This document shows positions 10,840 to 21,871 of a stretch of 64,000 nt of DNA, in pieces. The notes beneath the pieces are model-generated. The model had not been told where the DNA came from, made no database searches, and was given only the letters and a program-made list of their open reading frames with translations. Within the stretch, counting starts at the first letter, position 1. The number at the start of each line of letters is the position of its first letter. A program made the translations under genes and the position numbers. The stretch is from contig NMRB01000942.1 in assembly GCA_002633025.1 (NCBI GenBank), positions 18,780 to 82,779 on the forward strand, in the 5' to 3' direction. This DNA is from Notospermus geniculatus (lineage: Eukaryota > Nemertea > Pilidiophora > Heteronemertea > Lineidae).

Positions 10840-11330
10840 CAAGCTTCCCTGTGTTCCACAACCTCAACGTTTTCAGTCCCTGACCAATATGTCAATATAC
10901 CAAATCAATTCATCTGGCTCCAACAAGAAATACACCCTTCAATGGTAAACGCGAAGTAACGCTGATGCAAATAAACCATTGTGCGGTCAGTAATCTGGGG
11001 CGCGAATTTTTTTTCCCAACCAGTATAGATTCCTAACCAGTATATCCATTACGAAATGAAATTTACAAAGTGAATGGTGGGTTAATGGTTGGGTTAGTGT
11101 AAGGGTTAGGGTTAGTGCATGGGAGTAGTATGAGGATTAGGATTAGGATTAGAATTAGGATTAGGATTAGCTTTTGCTATATAGGTTGGGAAAAAAAGTT
11201 GGTCGTAATGGATATATCAGTTAGGGAAAATAAATTCGCATCCGGGGCAACTACGTTCATGCATAATCATGACGAAGGTGTTCCCCATTGAAGTAAATGA
11301 AATGACCGGAGAAAAGTGATTCTACGGTAT
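10840..11330. mobile_element. Copy of the ACCGTAGAATCAC-terminus element, interrupted
   Basis: It is homologous to 52110-52370 (shared CATTGTGCGGTCAGTAATC and CTACGTTCATGCATAAT words) and ends with GTGATTCTACGGTAT like the element at 51421-52371. It is split by a 238-bp insertion at 11002-11239. Confidence 0.7.
11002..11239. mobile_element. 238-bp MITE with 9-bp target duplication and TTAGG-like array
   Basis: The termini GCGAATTTTTTTTCCC and GGGAAAATAAATTCGC are inverted. ATCTGGGGC (10993-11001) and ATCCGGGGC (11240-11248) flank it, a 9-bp duplication with one substitution. The homologous empty site is at about 52275-52282. The interior holds GGGTTAG/GGATTA runs (11085-11170) resembling degenerate telomere repeats. 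A 9-bp duplication fits Mutator-like elements. Confidence 0.75.
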
Positions 11331-12000
11331 ATTGATATCTCTTCGTTCTCTTAGTTAGCTACTCCCACTTCTGATATCTTTACATGAATCAGAGTGTTCG
11401 GCTCTAAGATGTCCATTATTAACAACCCCTTCGGTATTTTTGAGCCATGTCTGTCTAATCACAAAACAGGCAACATTTGGAGCCTATGACCAAAAAATAT
11501 GCTACCTCGGCGGACCGTGTTGTGATCACAATCCTCAATTGAACCCCGAGTAAGACGCAATGATTCATTCCAAACCATTTCAGATCTTTTCGGATCTGAC
11601 ATAGAATTGAGTTCGGGTGAACAGGCCACATTTTCGCAATCTCTCGTTGCTATCTACGATGAAGTTCATTAAAACATTCACTATAATTCCCTTTGTTGAA
11701 GACAGAGATGGTAATATCCACCACATCCCGGAGAAGATACATCTTCTGTCTTCAACAGGTCAATAATGCCGCGATCTGTTCTCATTTCTTGTCATAAGAT
11801 CAATTATTTTCCTTTCTGTTGAGGTTTAAGTGTCTTTATTGATTATTAACAATACTTTGTTAAAATGATCTGAACTCGGAAATGACACTGTGACGGTATT
11901 AAATGGCGCCACGAGGCTTTTTGTGAACACAGTTGAAATACATGTACATGTATCTCAAGTAGATTGCGAAATGATAACAGCGCATTGAATGGTCACTTTT
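11331..12000. other. No gene recognised; one short hairpin
   Basis: A hairpin with TGTTGAAGACAGA / TCTGTCTTCAACA arms lies at 11694-11758. Nothing else can be supported. Confidence 0.45.
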
Positions 12001-12445
12001 TAGCTCACTCGTGAGCTATAGCCATCACCCGGCGTCCGTCGTCCGTCGTCGTCCGTTAGCAGGGCACGTTTTGTAACCGCTGGGGCTATTGATCTGAAAC
12101 TTGGTACACATATACCCCTAGGTCAAATGACCTATGACACCCAATTTCGGTCCGATCTGATTCCTGGCTTGGCCACCAGGGGGGATAAACCGAAAACCTT
12201 TAAAGTGCAGTTTCGCCTTAACCGTTGATCGGATCATCACCAAATTTTTATGGTGGGTACATCTTATGAGGATACACGACATATCACCCGGGTTTTTGAT
12301 TTGACCTAATTTTCAAGGTCACAGAGGTCAAAGTTCGAAATTTCATTGTCGGGTGGCACGTTTCGTGGCTATTTGTCCTGGATTGTTCAAATTGGGTGTG
12401 ATGATGTATCTAGGTACCCTGTATGTCTGTGGCGGATTTCGGTCC
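12001..12445. repeat. TAGCTCAC family copy, 5' part, running into the gap
   Basis: It starts with TAGCTCACTCGTGAGCTATA, then GTCCGTCGTC repeats, GTTAGCAGGGCACGTTTTG and the family body. The copy is cut by the run of Ns at 12446. Confidence 0.75.
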
Positions 12446-12940
12446 NNNNNNNNNNNNNNNNNNNNNNNNNNNNNNNNNNNNNNNNNNNNNNNNNNNNNNN
12501 NNNNNNNNNNNNNNNNNNNNNNNNNNNNNNNNNNNNNNNNNNNNNNNNNNNNNNNNNNNNNNNNNNNNNNNNNNNNNNNNNNNNNNNNNNNNNNNNNNNN
12601 NNNNNNNNNNNNNNNNNNNNNNNNNNNNNNNNNNNNNNNNNNNNNNNNNNNNNNNNNNNNNNNNNNNNNNNNNNNNNNNNNNNNNNNNNNNNNNNNNNNN
12701 NNNNNNNNNNNNNNNNNNNNNNNNNNNNNNNNNNNNNNNNNNNNNNNNNNNNNNNNNNNNNNNNNNNNNNNNNNNNNNNNNNNNNNNNNNNNNNNNNNNN
12801 NNNNNNNNNNNNNNNNNNNNNNNNNNNNNNNNNNNNNNNNNNNNNNNNNNNNNNNNNNNNNNNNNNNNNNNNNNNNNNNNNNNNNNNNNNNNNNNNNNNN
12901 NNNNNNNNNNNNNNNNNNNNNNNNNNNNNNNNNNNNNNNN
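12446..12940. other. Assembly gap (495 N)
   Basis: A continuous run of N. Sequence to its right is the left arm of a foldback element, so the gap probably reflects a hairpin or repeat that could not be assembled. Translations across it are meaningless. Confidence 0.99.
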
Positions 12941-13515
12941 AAGGCACTTCCAAACTACCTCTGAAAACGATACACCCTCTCGGACGGTCACAGTTGGTTT
13001 CACTTGCCACCACGCTCTTCACCAGGAAAGATCTCAGCACAGCTGCCAAATGAGAAAAAACGAAAAATAATCTGTGACGGCACCGAGATTCGAACCCACA
13101 ACCCTCTGATCGATTCGCCAACCTCTTTCTGTACGCGCCACGAAGACTGCTTGCTTGCATGACGACAATTCCGATCGCTTTATTTCCTCATGGAGATCTT
13201 CAAAACCACAGCGCCTTTATTGTAGATCGGCGTCGTTGTATGCAAGCAGTCTTCGTGGCGCAAATAGAAAGAGGTTGGCGAATCGATCAGAGGGTTGTGG
13301 GTTCGAATATCGGTGCCCTCACAGATTATTTTTCGTTTTTTCTCATTTGGCAGCTGTGCTGAGATCTTTCCTGGTGAAGAGCGTGGTGGCAAGTGAAACC
13401 AACTGTGACCGTCCGAGAGGGTGTATCGTTTTCAGAGGTAGTTTGGAAGTGCCTTCTGGCTGTTCGTAATTTCAACCTCTGGCGCTTGGGGTTTATATCT
13501 ATTAAGTTCAGCTTT
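12941..13515. mobile_element. Second copy of the 7514-8143 foldback element
   Basis: It is near-identical to 7580-8143, with divergent tRNA-like modules at about 13080-13150 (minus) and 13248-13316 (plus), and ends in ATTAAGTTCAGCT followed by TTAA at 13516-13519. The left tip is lost in the gap. Confidence 0.85.
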
Positions 13516-13519
13516 TTAA

Positions 13520-15154
13520 ATTATGAATTCTGTACAGAGGTACGGTATATTATACAAACCAACAGGTTTAATATTACTGTGGCAGGTACATGTAACTCCT
13601 AATTTTTTGTGACATCCTTGGTATGTTGGATATAAAAGGAGGCGTCGTTTCCGGGGTTTTGCGGGTTTTCGGCTCCGGCCGGTCTTCTTCAGGTGTGTCT
13701 TTAGTTCTGTTGACTCGATCTGAGGGTGCCAGTCTGGGGGATCCCGGTTGGGGTTGGGATTTTGCGGGGCTTTGGGAGGGACGTTCCCTTTTATATCATT
13801 TCCCTTTATATCATTTTCTTTTACCACTTTGAGTGTCGATTTTGCCCTTTCTGTTGGATATCTTGGTATGTTGGAAGTGCGACTGTAACATCTGTAATAT
13901 CTTTATTATCTATGCGCAATTCTTTATTCAAAATACCACCACCACCATTTTGTTGCCATTCACAAGAGCACACTTCCTTTTCTACATCCTGCTGTATTTT
14001 ATTCTGTCGCCATCTTTCTAAATGTGACCCAGTGGAGGGGAACAGGGGTAAGCACTTTGGTTTATTCTTGTTCTCTTCCAATGGGAAACATTAATTTCAT
14101 TTTGTATAAGGAGAGGACATTAATAAGTTCTTCGAACTTACATCCAATCCTTTTCCTTAATTATGTCTGGAATAAAATATGTTTAAACTAAACTACAAGA
14201 TGTACAGTCATTGACATAAGTTTATCAAGACCTATTACCTTGGATATTTCAAATACGACTACTCTCCATCCACTTCCGATTGGCGCGAGGTTTATCAACA
14301 ATAGCTCCGCAACGCCTGGGCCGATTTTGATGAATCATACGTCAATCGACCTGTCTTTCTTGGCGGTATCTTATAATCCAAGCATTTTCCAAAATGAATT
14401 TCGTTCGGTTTTCCAGTTAAATCAGGGCTAATCTTTCCGTCTCATTTAGATCTACCCAGCCTGCTGAAAATTGTGAATAGGCCTATTCAGGGCCTGGTCA
14501 ACAATAGTTACACTTGATGACACTTCATCGAGTAATCCAAGGCCAGGCGGTCTTTTGTGTGGGATGAGTGGCGATGTCACCTTTACTAACTTGACCTACG
14601 ATGAATGGGACATATTATTTCGTGATCTTGATCTTGGGACAATAAGGAAAGGTCGACTACAAAATAAGACTTGGACTGTTGACTGGAGTTTCGACTGAAC
14701 GTTTTCGATAAATTCTTCGTAATTACGATATGGAAGCTTTGATTGAAAATTTGAAAATTGCTTCGTGTACAGAAACAGGAACGCTTTAAAATGACGTTGG
14801 TTTCAATTTTTAAAAAAATATGCGATCGAAAATCACACATTTTAATAGAAATTTTAAACTTTTGTAAACAATACAACTCATGCAAGTTCATGATATGTTT
14901 GGTCTCAAAATGTGGCTTAAGGCTGTAAATATCTGCCGTTAAAAGCAAAAGTTAATCCGCTGAAGATCCTGGGAAATATTTAAGTTTATTAGCTGTGCAT
15001 TTACTTATGATTAAGGGTGTACTTTTGCCATGGATCCCATGCCATGGCATGTATTTCTGTTCGGACATCATCTCCCCACATTAGTTATATGAACCTTGTA
15101 AATACGGGGACGTCTCCACTATCACACCTTTTCCTGAAAATGGCCACTTCGTTT
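13520..15154. other. No gene recognised
   Basis: Several short frames overlap on both strands (for example 13516-14094) without domains or consistent splice sites. At 14990-15030 the words GTGCATTTACTTATGATTAA and GTAC resemble the right tip of the 2844-5015 foldback family. I could not find a matching left tip. Confidence 0.4.
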
Positions 15155-15215
15155 TTAGCTCACCTGTGGTGAGCTCTTACAATGGTGGTGCGTCCGTCGT
15201 CGTTGTTCGTTAAGG
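15155..15215. repeat. TAGCTCAC family terminal fragment
   Basis: TTTTTAGCTCACCTGTGGTG is followed by GTCCGTCGTCG, the conserved end of the family. Confidence 0.6.
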
Positions 15216-15989
15216 TGGCGTCACACATTACTGGACCCTACATCCAGGTCATCATACGAAGGTAAAAAAATTCCAATTTTTTTCGACTTCGACTCTAAAT
15301 CGGGATGTCCGTGCATGTGGCCTCCGTGTGCCATCGAATGACCATCTTGGGGCTTTGGGGGGGGGGGTCCGGGAACAACTTCGTGTGTGAGGGAAACATT
15401 TTTGGCATGTCAAAAAATTGGCCGGTGGTCACACGAACTTATCCCTTCGTCTAGCTTTCGTGTGACCATCGGGTCCACCGTATGGTCATCGTGTACCCAT
15501 CGTGCAGCCATCGCATATTGCTCGTACAAACTTCGGCTCAAAAACTCGACGCTGACTCGAAGCTCATGCGAAGGCTCACGATGGTCTACTATATGGTACA
15601 CGAGGTCCTGAGACCTGCGGGTTGCCATCGGGTTGCCAATTTTAGCCATCATGGACAGTACTAGATGGCAACACGACGGCGGGCCCTAGTCTTTCACAGG
15701 CCTGCACCTATAAAAGACCAGCGTCTGTATAGATATTAAGATCTTGATTTATAACAATGATTCCTCGCGACTTTGTTATTTAAAATATTGTTTGAACTTA
15801 ATTATCACTTACACCAAGAAATGGTGAATTAGTTTACAAATTTGGTAAAAGCTACACAATCGCAAGGAAGTCGACCCAGCAAGTCAGAGTTGTTAGATAG
15901 AAACATGGCCTTACATGTCGGTGTCATTGCTGCTCAACCCATACAACCATTTCATGATCATGGCTAAACCAAAACCTCTCTTTTACACA
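15216..15989. other. No gene recognised
   Basis: A G-run lies at 15359-15367. The 15380-15660 section carries overlapping frames on both strands without domain support. Confidence 0.4.
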
Positions 15990-15993
15990 TTAA

Positions 15994-16498
15994 GAGGTCA
16001 GTCCTGAAAAACTACCACGGTGTACATAAATTATGATTGACAGGTCATGTGGATAAATTCGGATCTCCTATTGGCCATGATTGTGGTAGGAACTTTCTGA
16101 GGTGTGTGGAAAATGCGTAATTACCCCACAGACCCAAAAAGCCAACAGGCCATACACTATTATGTGAAGTGTTAGTAGATCTTAGTGTCATTTTCAGGTT
16201 CAGTTTCCTGGTTCACAGGGGGAAAACGGGGAACGATCATAACATCAAATGCTTGTCTGGTATTAGGAAAATGAACCTGAAAATGAGATGCCTTTGGCTT
16301 TCAAAAAAGATCAACACCACCTCGTAACAGTGTCTGGTGTGTTGGGTTTGGATTTGTGAGGGGAATCACAGTTCTGCACACCTCAAATGTTAAGAGCCCT
16401 CCTACCACAGTCATGGCCAATAGGAGATCGGAATTTACGCACATGATCTGTCAATCATAATTCATGTACACCATCGGCAGTTTTCCAGAACTGACCTC
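15994..16498. mobile_element. 505-bp TTAA-flanked element with long terminal inverted repeats
   Basis: The arms GAGGTCAGTCCTGAAAAACT (left) and AGTTTTCCAGAACTGACCTC (right) extend inward for more than 100 bp with mismatches. TTAA flanks both ends (15990-15993 and 16499-16502). The right TTAA is shared with the next element. Confidence 0.8.
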
Positions 16499-16710
16499 TT
16501 AAAGCTGACCTTTCCGCACAAAAAGCCCCCATGCAACGAGCAAGAGAATTGCAAACGCCTGCACACACCTCAAACGAAGGCTCAGAACATGATATACCCC
16601 ACGAAACCAGGAGGGCGCCACCTTATTTGCCTTCGAGCTTTAGACATGTTAGAGGTGTCAACATCCTCTGGTGAGCTCCTGCTGAACAATTTTCTGAAAG
16701 AAAAAAAATT

Positions 16711-16785
16711 GACCCAGCTGGGAGTCGAATCCGTGCCCTATTTTCTTTGCTCCACCGTCTTACCCGTTCGGCCACTGAACTTGTT
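16711..16785 (-). repeat. tRNA-like module, head type A
   Basis: The minus strand reads CAGTGGCCGAACGGG and then GGATTCGACTCCC, an A-box/B-box arrangement. The same head type occurs on the plus strand at 37456-37531. Confidence 0.6.
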
Positions 16786-17914
16786 GGAAGGCTTTTCTTG
16801 TTTTGTCTTATTCGTAGTATTAGGTATCTTGCAGCTAACCGACGGAACGGACGTAACGGACGAAACGGAGACTTATAATAAATTACCAGCCCCTTTTCCA
16901 CACGATCGGCTGTCCAGGCGAACGCTCCTGTAATGACCAACAAAAGTGGGCGAAACCATTTGTTTGATACCCCATTATTACATAGGGAAGGCAAATAGTC
17001 TTGTCGACAGGCATCAACCGTCATGCTGGGCGCGCCCCCGTGTGACAAATTAAGAAATGATGTTTGTTTTGGAGCAGCATACATCTAGCTTGGCAAAAAT
17101 CGATAGGCTACTCATGAAACAAAAGTTGCAATATTAAGAAAGTTTCAAAAGGTGCTGGGGACTTAACAGAGGTTTTCAACTTTGGGGAAATCTCGGGAAG
17201 TACTACAGCCATCTTGTTGAGAATTTCAGGGTTCACACTATGCTCCATATGAATGATCCTGACATAATAACAACCACCTCCTTCTATTGTTTCACAACTT
17301 TCTGTAATTAGTCCTTTTGAATGCCTTAGAAATTGATGAAGGAATCAATATTTTCCATTGAGACTTTGACTGAATATCCTTGGCATCATGTTGAATAAGA
17401 TTATCCAAAAGAAAACAAACAAGTTCCATCACAACAAAGTGTTTTTTAGGATCGAAATATCGGTAAAACTGCCCAGTTTCAACTTTATTCCTGTCTGAGC
17501 AAGAGGGTTTCACGCATGATCACACGGCTTGACATCACAGGCCAACAACAATACATGGGCCTAACCACTCATGGAGGGGCAAGGGTCATGAATTGACTAA
17601 TGTCAAATGAATTCTTTACACAAGGGCAGTGACCTCACATGTCTGTTATGTTTTGACTATACACACCACTTGTAGAAGTAACCACACGGAAAGGAGACCA
17701 ACCCCTGTTCATTCAGCTGTTTTCAGAGACACTTATAAAGGCCCAGATATGCAGGAATCATTTGACCATTACAAGCTGTTACAGCATTGGGCAGTGAGCC
17801 CCGTCCCTCTGTAAGAATTGGTCAGTCCATTCCCCTTTGCACAAAGGCTCTTTAGGCCGGCTGCCAAAAGGCCACTCAGTGCAGCCCTTGGATAAAACAG
17901 TAACTTGATAAATC

Positions 17915-18310
17915 TCATGGTAGAAATGATGCATTTTCAACCATCCCTGTATGAAAAACTTCACTTTTTACTGGCTGATGTAAAAGTACATAGTCCAGAC
18001 TATACACTGATGATGTTTTGGAACAAACTGCTAATGACTGCTTTCCCCTACAGAGCTCTAAAGGACTAATTACAGAAAGTGGTGAAACAATAGAAGGAGC
18101 TGGTTGATATTGTCTCAGGATCATTGATATGGAACATAATGTCAACCCTGAAATTCTCATTTCCGAGATTTCCCCAAAGTTGAAAACGTCTGTTAAGTCC
18201 CCAGCACCTTTTATTTTACTCAATTCCCTCCGCACAAAATCTCTTATTCTGCGAAGAAGTGCTTCATCAGTGTGGCCGTCATAAGTATCTCGCAATATCT
18301 GGGCAGGCAA
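17915..18310 (-). CDS. Uncertain 131-aa frame inside a foldback element
   Basis: The frame is open for 131 codons and has non-repetitive composition, with a charged helical stretch near residues 12-35 (LLRRIRDFVRRELSKIK) and then VFNFGEISEM. The other half of the palindrome, on the opposite strand near 17160-17200, encodes a related VFNFGEIS stretch. I recognise no family. It could be a host exon captured by the element or a chance frame. Its position inside inverted arms argues against an ordinary host gene. Confidence 0.2.
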   Translation of the reverse strand: MPAQILRDTYDGHTDEALLRRIRDFVRRELSKIKGAGDLTDVFNFGEISEMRISGLTLCSISMILRQYQPAPSIVSPLSVISPLELCRGKQSLAVCSKTSSVYSLDYVLLHQPVKSEVFHTGMVENASFLP

Positions 18311-18830
18311 GTCTCCTCGGACATGCGCAAGGACGCGATTTTAATTATTCCGGTGAATGTGCCAGGCATTTCTGATGGCGCCTTTTTCAGGCTGTGTCAT
18401 TGGCCGTATTACTCTTCTCTCAGCCGTTTTGATGATGCAGCAAACACATGAATACAATCTACATACGCTGACAATGGTCACACAACATGTGACGGAATCT
18501 CCCTGGCACCCCTATCGAGATGATTGAGTAGCGCCATGCATGAATTAGATCTTGGCCAATAGACTGACAGACCTTATTACATTAGGCACCATTACATTAT
18601 GCCGAAGGCGTGGTGACGAAAATCATTCTCCAAGCGTGGGGTAGATTGGCGGTAGGGGCATTCATAGTGTAAGACTGTAGTATGGAGACATTTCGTTGGA
18701 GAATTAATATCGTACTATACGTCGCCGCATAAGTAATTTTCGTCCGTTACGTCGCTTAGCTGCAAGATACCTATTATTACGTAAGTCGAAGGTCTACGTC
18801 TATGACAAACACAAATCATGTTTCTGTCAG

Positions 18831-18898
18831 CTGGCTCGTTGGCCGAGTGGATAGATTGGTGGATTACAAATCAGAAGATCGACGGATCGAATCCCGCC
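18831..18898 (+). repeat. tRNA-like module, head type B
   Basis: CTGGCTCGTTGGCCGAGTGG is followed by a loop-like GGATTACAAATC and GGATCGAATCCC. The same head type lies on the minus strand at 37301-37366. Pairing of an acceptor stem is poor. Confidence 0.6.
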
Positions 18899-19723
18899 TA
18901 TAAGTATAAATGAGTACAATTTTGTTTCTTTGAGTAGTGCGAGAGGTATGCGGAAATGTTGACAGCTCTGTTGCCTGAAGACAAATAAGGTGGCGCTCTC
19001 CTGGCGTTGTGGGGTATATCATGTTCTGAGCCTTCGTTTGAGGTGTCTGCAGGGCGTTTGTAATTCTCTTGCTCGTCGCATGGGGGCTTTTTGTGCGGAT
19101 AGGTCAGCTTTAATGTATGCATGGGTGATAGTGCGGATTGCATGTAAAAAAACTCACCCAAATCCCACCGGCCACTGTATGATAATAGTTCATAAACGCG
19201 ACGCGCATTGAGCTTCCCTTCTGTTGTTTGAGAAATCTTAACCATGTTAACGAGCAGCCAGCGCATTGTGAGCGCTTCGCGTTTATTGTTCGATCAATAG
19301 GAGCAGTCAGCCGCGCATATTGCCAACAGATGACAGCAAAGTTCTAGCGGACCAATGTACAGGAAAATCTACGTGATTGCTGCTCGATCAATAATGACTG
19401 GGTCCGCTATATGCATTGAATTGGGCCGTAGTGACCCCTATTGGTCAACTCGCTGACAGCTCCTATTGTTTAACAGCCTTCGGAAGCTTACCTCATTACA
19501 ACTCAAAAGGTGATAAAATAATAACCGGCTGTGGTCGCTTACAGAGTACATGAGGTAGAGCGCTGGGCTGGTCATTCATCGTCATTGTAGTGGAGGCGGG
19601 GCGAATCGTTCACATTGTTGGGTCAGCGAGAGCCAATCATAGTTGATGAGGGTTGGGCTTATTGCGTATGGGCGGTTATGTCCGCATAAATTAGACGTGC
19701 ACAAAACGTATTTGTAAGTGTAA

Positions 19724-20079
19724 AGCCTCGTTTATGTCGCCCTTACGTACAGTCAGAACTAGTTGGCAACTGATAATCGGCGCGTAGTTGGAACTAATTA
19801 GTCACAACTACAAGGTGACATAAGCTCTCGGGCGTCAGCGAGTAACTGGTTGCCAACTAGTTGCAAACTAAAAATATCCAGATCCTGAAAGTCGCACATG
19901 TTCAACTTACTTAAAATCAAAAGAAATCTGTGTCGACATAAGCACTCAAAAGACGGCGATAAACTAGTTCCAGGTAGTTGCGACCGATCGGTATTTTTCT
20001 AGTCGGTGGCGACATAAGTTATCAGTTGCAACTAGTTGACGCTGTTTCTATCACAGCGTAGGGCGACATAACCGAGGCT
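19724..20079. mobile_element. 356-bp PIF/Harbinger-like MITE, TAA target
   Basis: The ends AGCCTCGTTTATGTCGCC and GGCGACATAACCGAGGCT are inverted, flanked by TAA (19721-19723 and 20080-20082). The opposite arm of the host palindrome (about 21495-21510) keeps the uninterrupted sequence and so acts as an internal empty site. A 3-bp TWA-type duplication fits PIF/Harbinger. The interior repeats AACTAGTTG-type words. Confidence 0.85.
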
Positions 20080-20352
20080 TAAAACAGATGTTTTTGTGCC
20101 AAAACAGACATTTCTGTGTAAAAACAGACATACAAAACGTGATTATTTTCGGCTAAACGTGTGTGTATTCCCAAAAGGAATATATTTCTTGCAAAACAGA
20201 TGTAAGTTTGTCGATAAACACGAAGGTTTTACCCGATTTTTATATTTTCTCGCAGAGAGCAAACCGCAGAGGTGTTTGCCAAACGAAGACGCTAGATGGC
20301 GCTCGATACTATCGCTGTTTTTGTGTGCGGTTTCTCGTCCGTCGGAGAACGA

Positions 20353-20423
20353 GCCTCCGTGGCCAAGTGGTTAGCACGCGCGGTTATCAAGCGGAAGTGC
20401 GTGGGTTCGAATCCTGTCGTGAC
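20353..20423 (+). repeat. tRNA-like module followed by oligo-T
   Basis: CCGTGGCCAAGTGGTTAGCA (A-box) and GTGGGTTCGAATCC (B-box) are followed by a T-run at 20425-20432 that could terminate Pol III. The 5' and 3' ends do not pair as an acceptor stem, so it is more likely a SINE-type head than a tRNA gene. Confidence 0.6.
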
Positions 20424-21133
20424 ATTTTTTTTCATTTCGTTAGTTTCACTTCATTTTATTTTTTTCTTATCGACTTTGTCAGAAAATTGTGAACAAAATA
20501 TTGCATTCTTTGAGCCAAAATTTTGAAAAATTAGACCTAGGCCTATGAAAAATAATTAATCATCAGAAAAGACTCAAAGACTCTTTTCTGTAATCTCTTA
20601 CTAGAAGGTGCCTGAGGTCGAAACTTTGCGAAAGGGGCTTTCATTTTACCAAATAGATGTAAAAATTATTCTGATTGGCCCGGTTCCAGACCTCAGGTTA
20701 TGAAAGGGGCTGTTCACTTAAGCTGTCATTTTACCATAATTCTGCTTGGCCTAAGAGTGTAGGACCTACGCCGAAGTCCAGTCGTCAATTTCAGGCAGGT
20801 GGACACAAAGGGGTCCTGACCACCAGGCCAAGCAGAACAATTTTTACGTCTATTTGGTAAAATGAAGGCTTAAATAAAAGGCCCCTTATGGAGACAACGT
20901 ATTATATCATTTTGTGTGTCATTCTTTCTGCTTTATTTTTTGGATATTCTCCCTCCACAGTACTAATGATGAAATGTTGGCCTCATGATTAATTATTTTT
21001 CTCATGATTAATTATTTTTCATAGGCCTAGGTCTAATTTTTCAAAATTTTGTCTGACAGCCACGCGAGATTGATATGATAAAAGTCGATAAGAAAAAATA
21101 AAATGAAGTGAAACTAACGAAATGAAAAAAAAA

Positions 21134-21204
21134 TGTCAGACAAGATTCGAACCCACGCCCTTCCGCTTGATAACCGCGCGTGCTAACCACTTGGCCACGG
21201 AGGC
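21134..21204 (-). repeat. tRNA-like module, inverted twin of 20353-20423
   Basis: It is nearly identical to the left-arm module, on the minus strand, also followed by an oligo-T run on its own strand (21124-21133). The two modules converge on the centre of the palindrome. Confidence 0.6.
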
Positions 21205-21589
21205 GCGTGCTCCAACAAACGAGAAACCGCAGACTAAAACAGCGATAGTATCGAGCGCCATCTAGCGTCTTCGTTTGGCAAACACCTCTGCGGTATGCTC
21301 TCTGCGAGCCGACATCTCTGCGAGAAAATATAAAAATCGGGTAAAACTTTCGTGTTTATCTACAAACTTACATCTGTTTTGCAAGAAATATATTCGTTTT
21401 GGGAATACACACACGTTTGCCGAAAATAATCATATTTTGTATGTTTTGTATGTCTGTTTTTACACAGAAATATCTGTTTTGGCACAAAAACATCTGTTTT
21501 ACACTTACAAATACGTTTTGTGCACGTCTAATTTATGCGGACATAACCGCCCATAATTGCGCATTGTCTTCGCGAGCGTCCTTAGCGGA

Positions 21590-21690
21590 AGAAACCTAAT
21601 GCGTTAGGGGTGTTTTTAAAGTCGACTGACCCAACGCTGTCGACTCGTTATTCAGCCAGGACAGTCGACTTTAACAGACACAATTAAGCA
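21590..21690. repeat. Fragment of the GTCGACTGRCCCAACGCTG palindromic family
   Basis: It contains GCGTTAGGGGTGTTTTTAAA and CCCAACGCTGTCGACT, shared with the complete element at 29130-29277. Confidence 0.6.
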
Positions 21691-21871
21691 CACCATATCA
21701 CTATGAACTGGCGTGGAAGTATGGGGAGCATTTAAGAGGCTTTTTCGAAATCCAAAATCATTGCAACTTGCTTTCCATAACAACGATAGTAGTATTTAAT
21801 CAATATTATGTGGTCTCAGTTGGCATTTTGCTGACATTGACATGACAACACCGATCGGGGATCGCTTCACA

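Larger units (their letters stand above)
16503..19108. mobile_element. 2.6-kb TTAA-flanked foldback element with two different tRNA-like heads
   Basis: The ends AGCTGACCTTTCCGCACAAA and its inverted counterpart at 19085-19108 continue into long matching arms. TTAA lies at 16499-16502 and 19109-19112. tRNA-like modules lie in the left arm (16711-16785, minus) and right arm (18831-18898, plus) and differ from each other. Inner inverted repeats pair 17145-17320 with 18050-18210. A 629-bp relative with the same two heads is at 37095-37723. No transposase was recognised. Confidence 0.8.
19669..21553. mobile_element. 1.9-kb palindromic element with convergent tRNA-like modules
   Basis: TGGGCGGTTATGTCCGCATA at the left end is matched by its complement at the right end, with TA on both sides (19667-19668 and 21554-21555). 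The arms (19669-20575 and 20985-21553) pair over several hundred bases, apart from a 356-bp insertion in the left arm. Each arm holds one tRNA-like module pointing towards the centre. The centre has a further inverted pair (20620-20680 with 20815-20890). No transposase was recognised. Confidence 0.8.

Noticed and set aside
11085-11170. True telomere or chromosome end
   Set aside because: The TTAGG-like array is short, degenerate and lies inside a bounded MITE.
12346-13160. Long reading frames of about 200-257 codons around 12.4-13.1 kb
   Set aside because: They run through 495 Ns and are otherwise repeat sequence.
20353-20423. Functional tRNA gene
   Set aside because: The A and B boxes are good but the acceptor arms do not pair, and the module is part of a palindromic repeat with a twin at 21134-21204.
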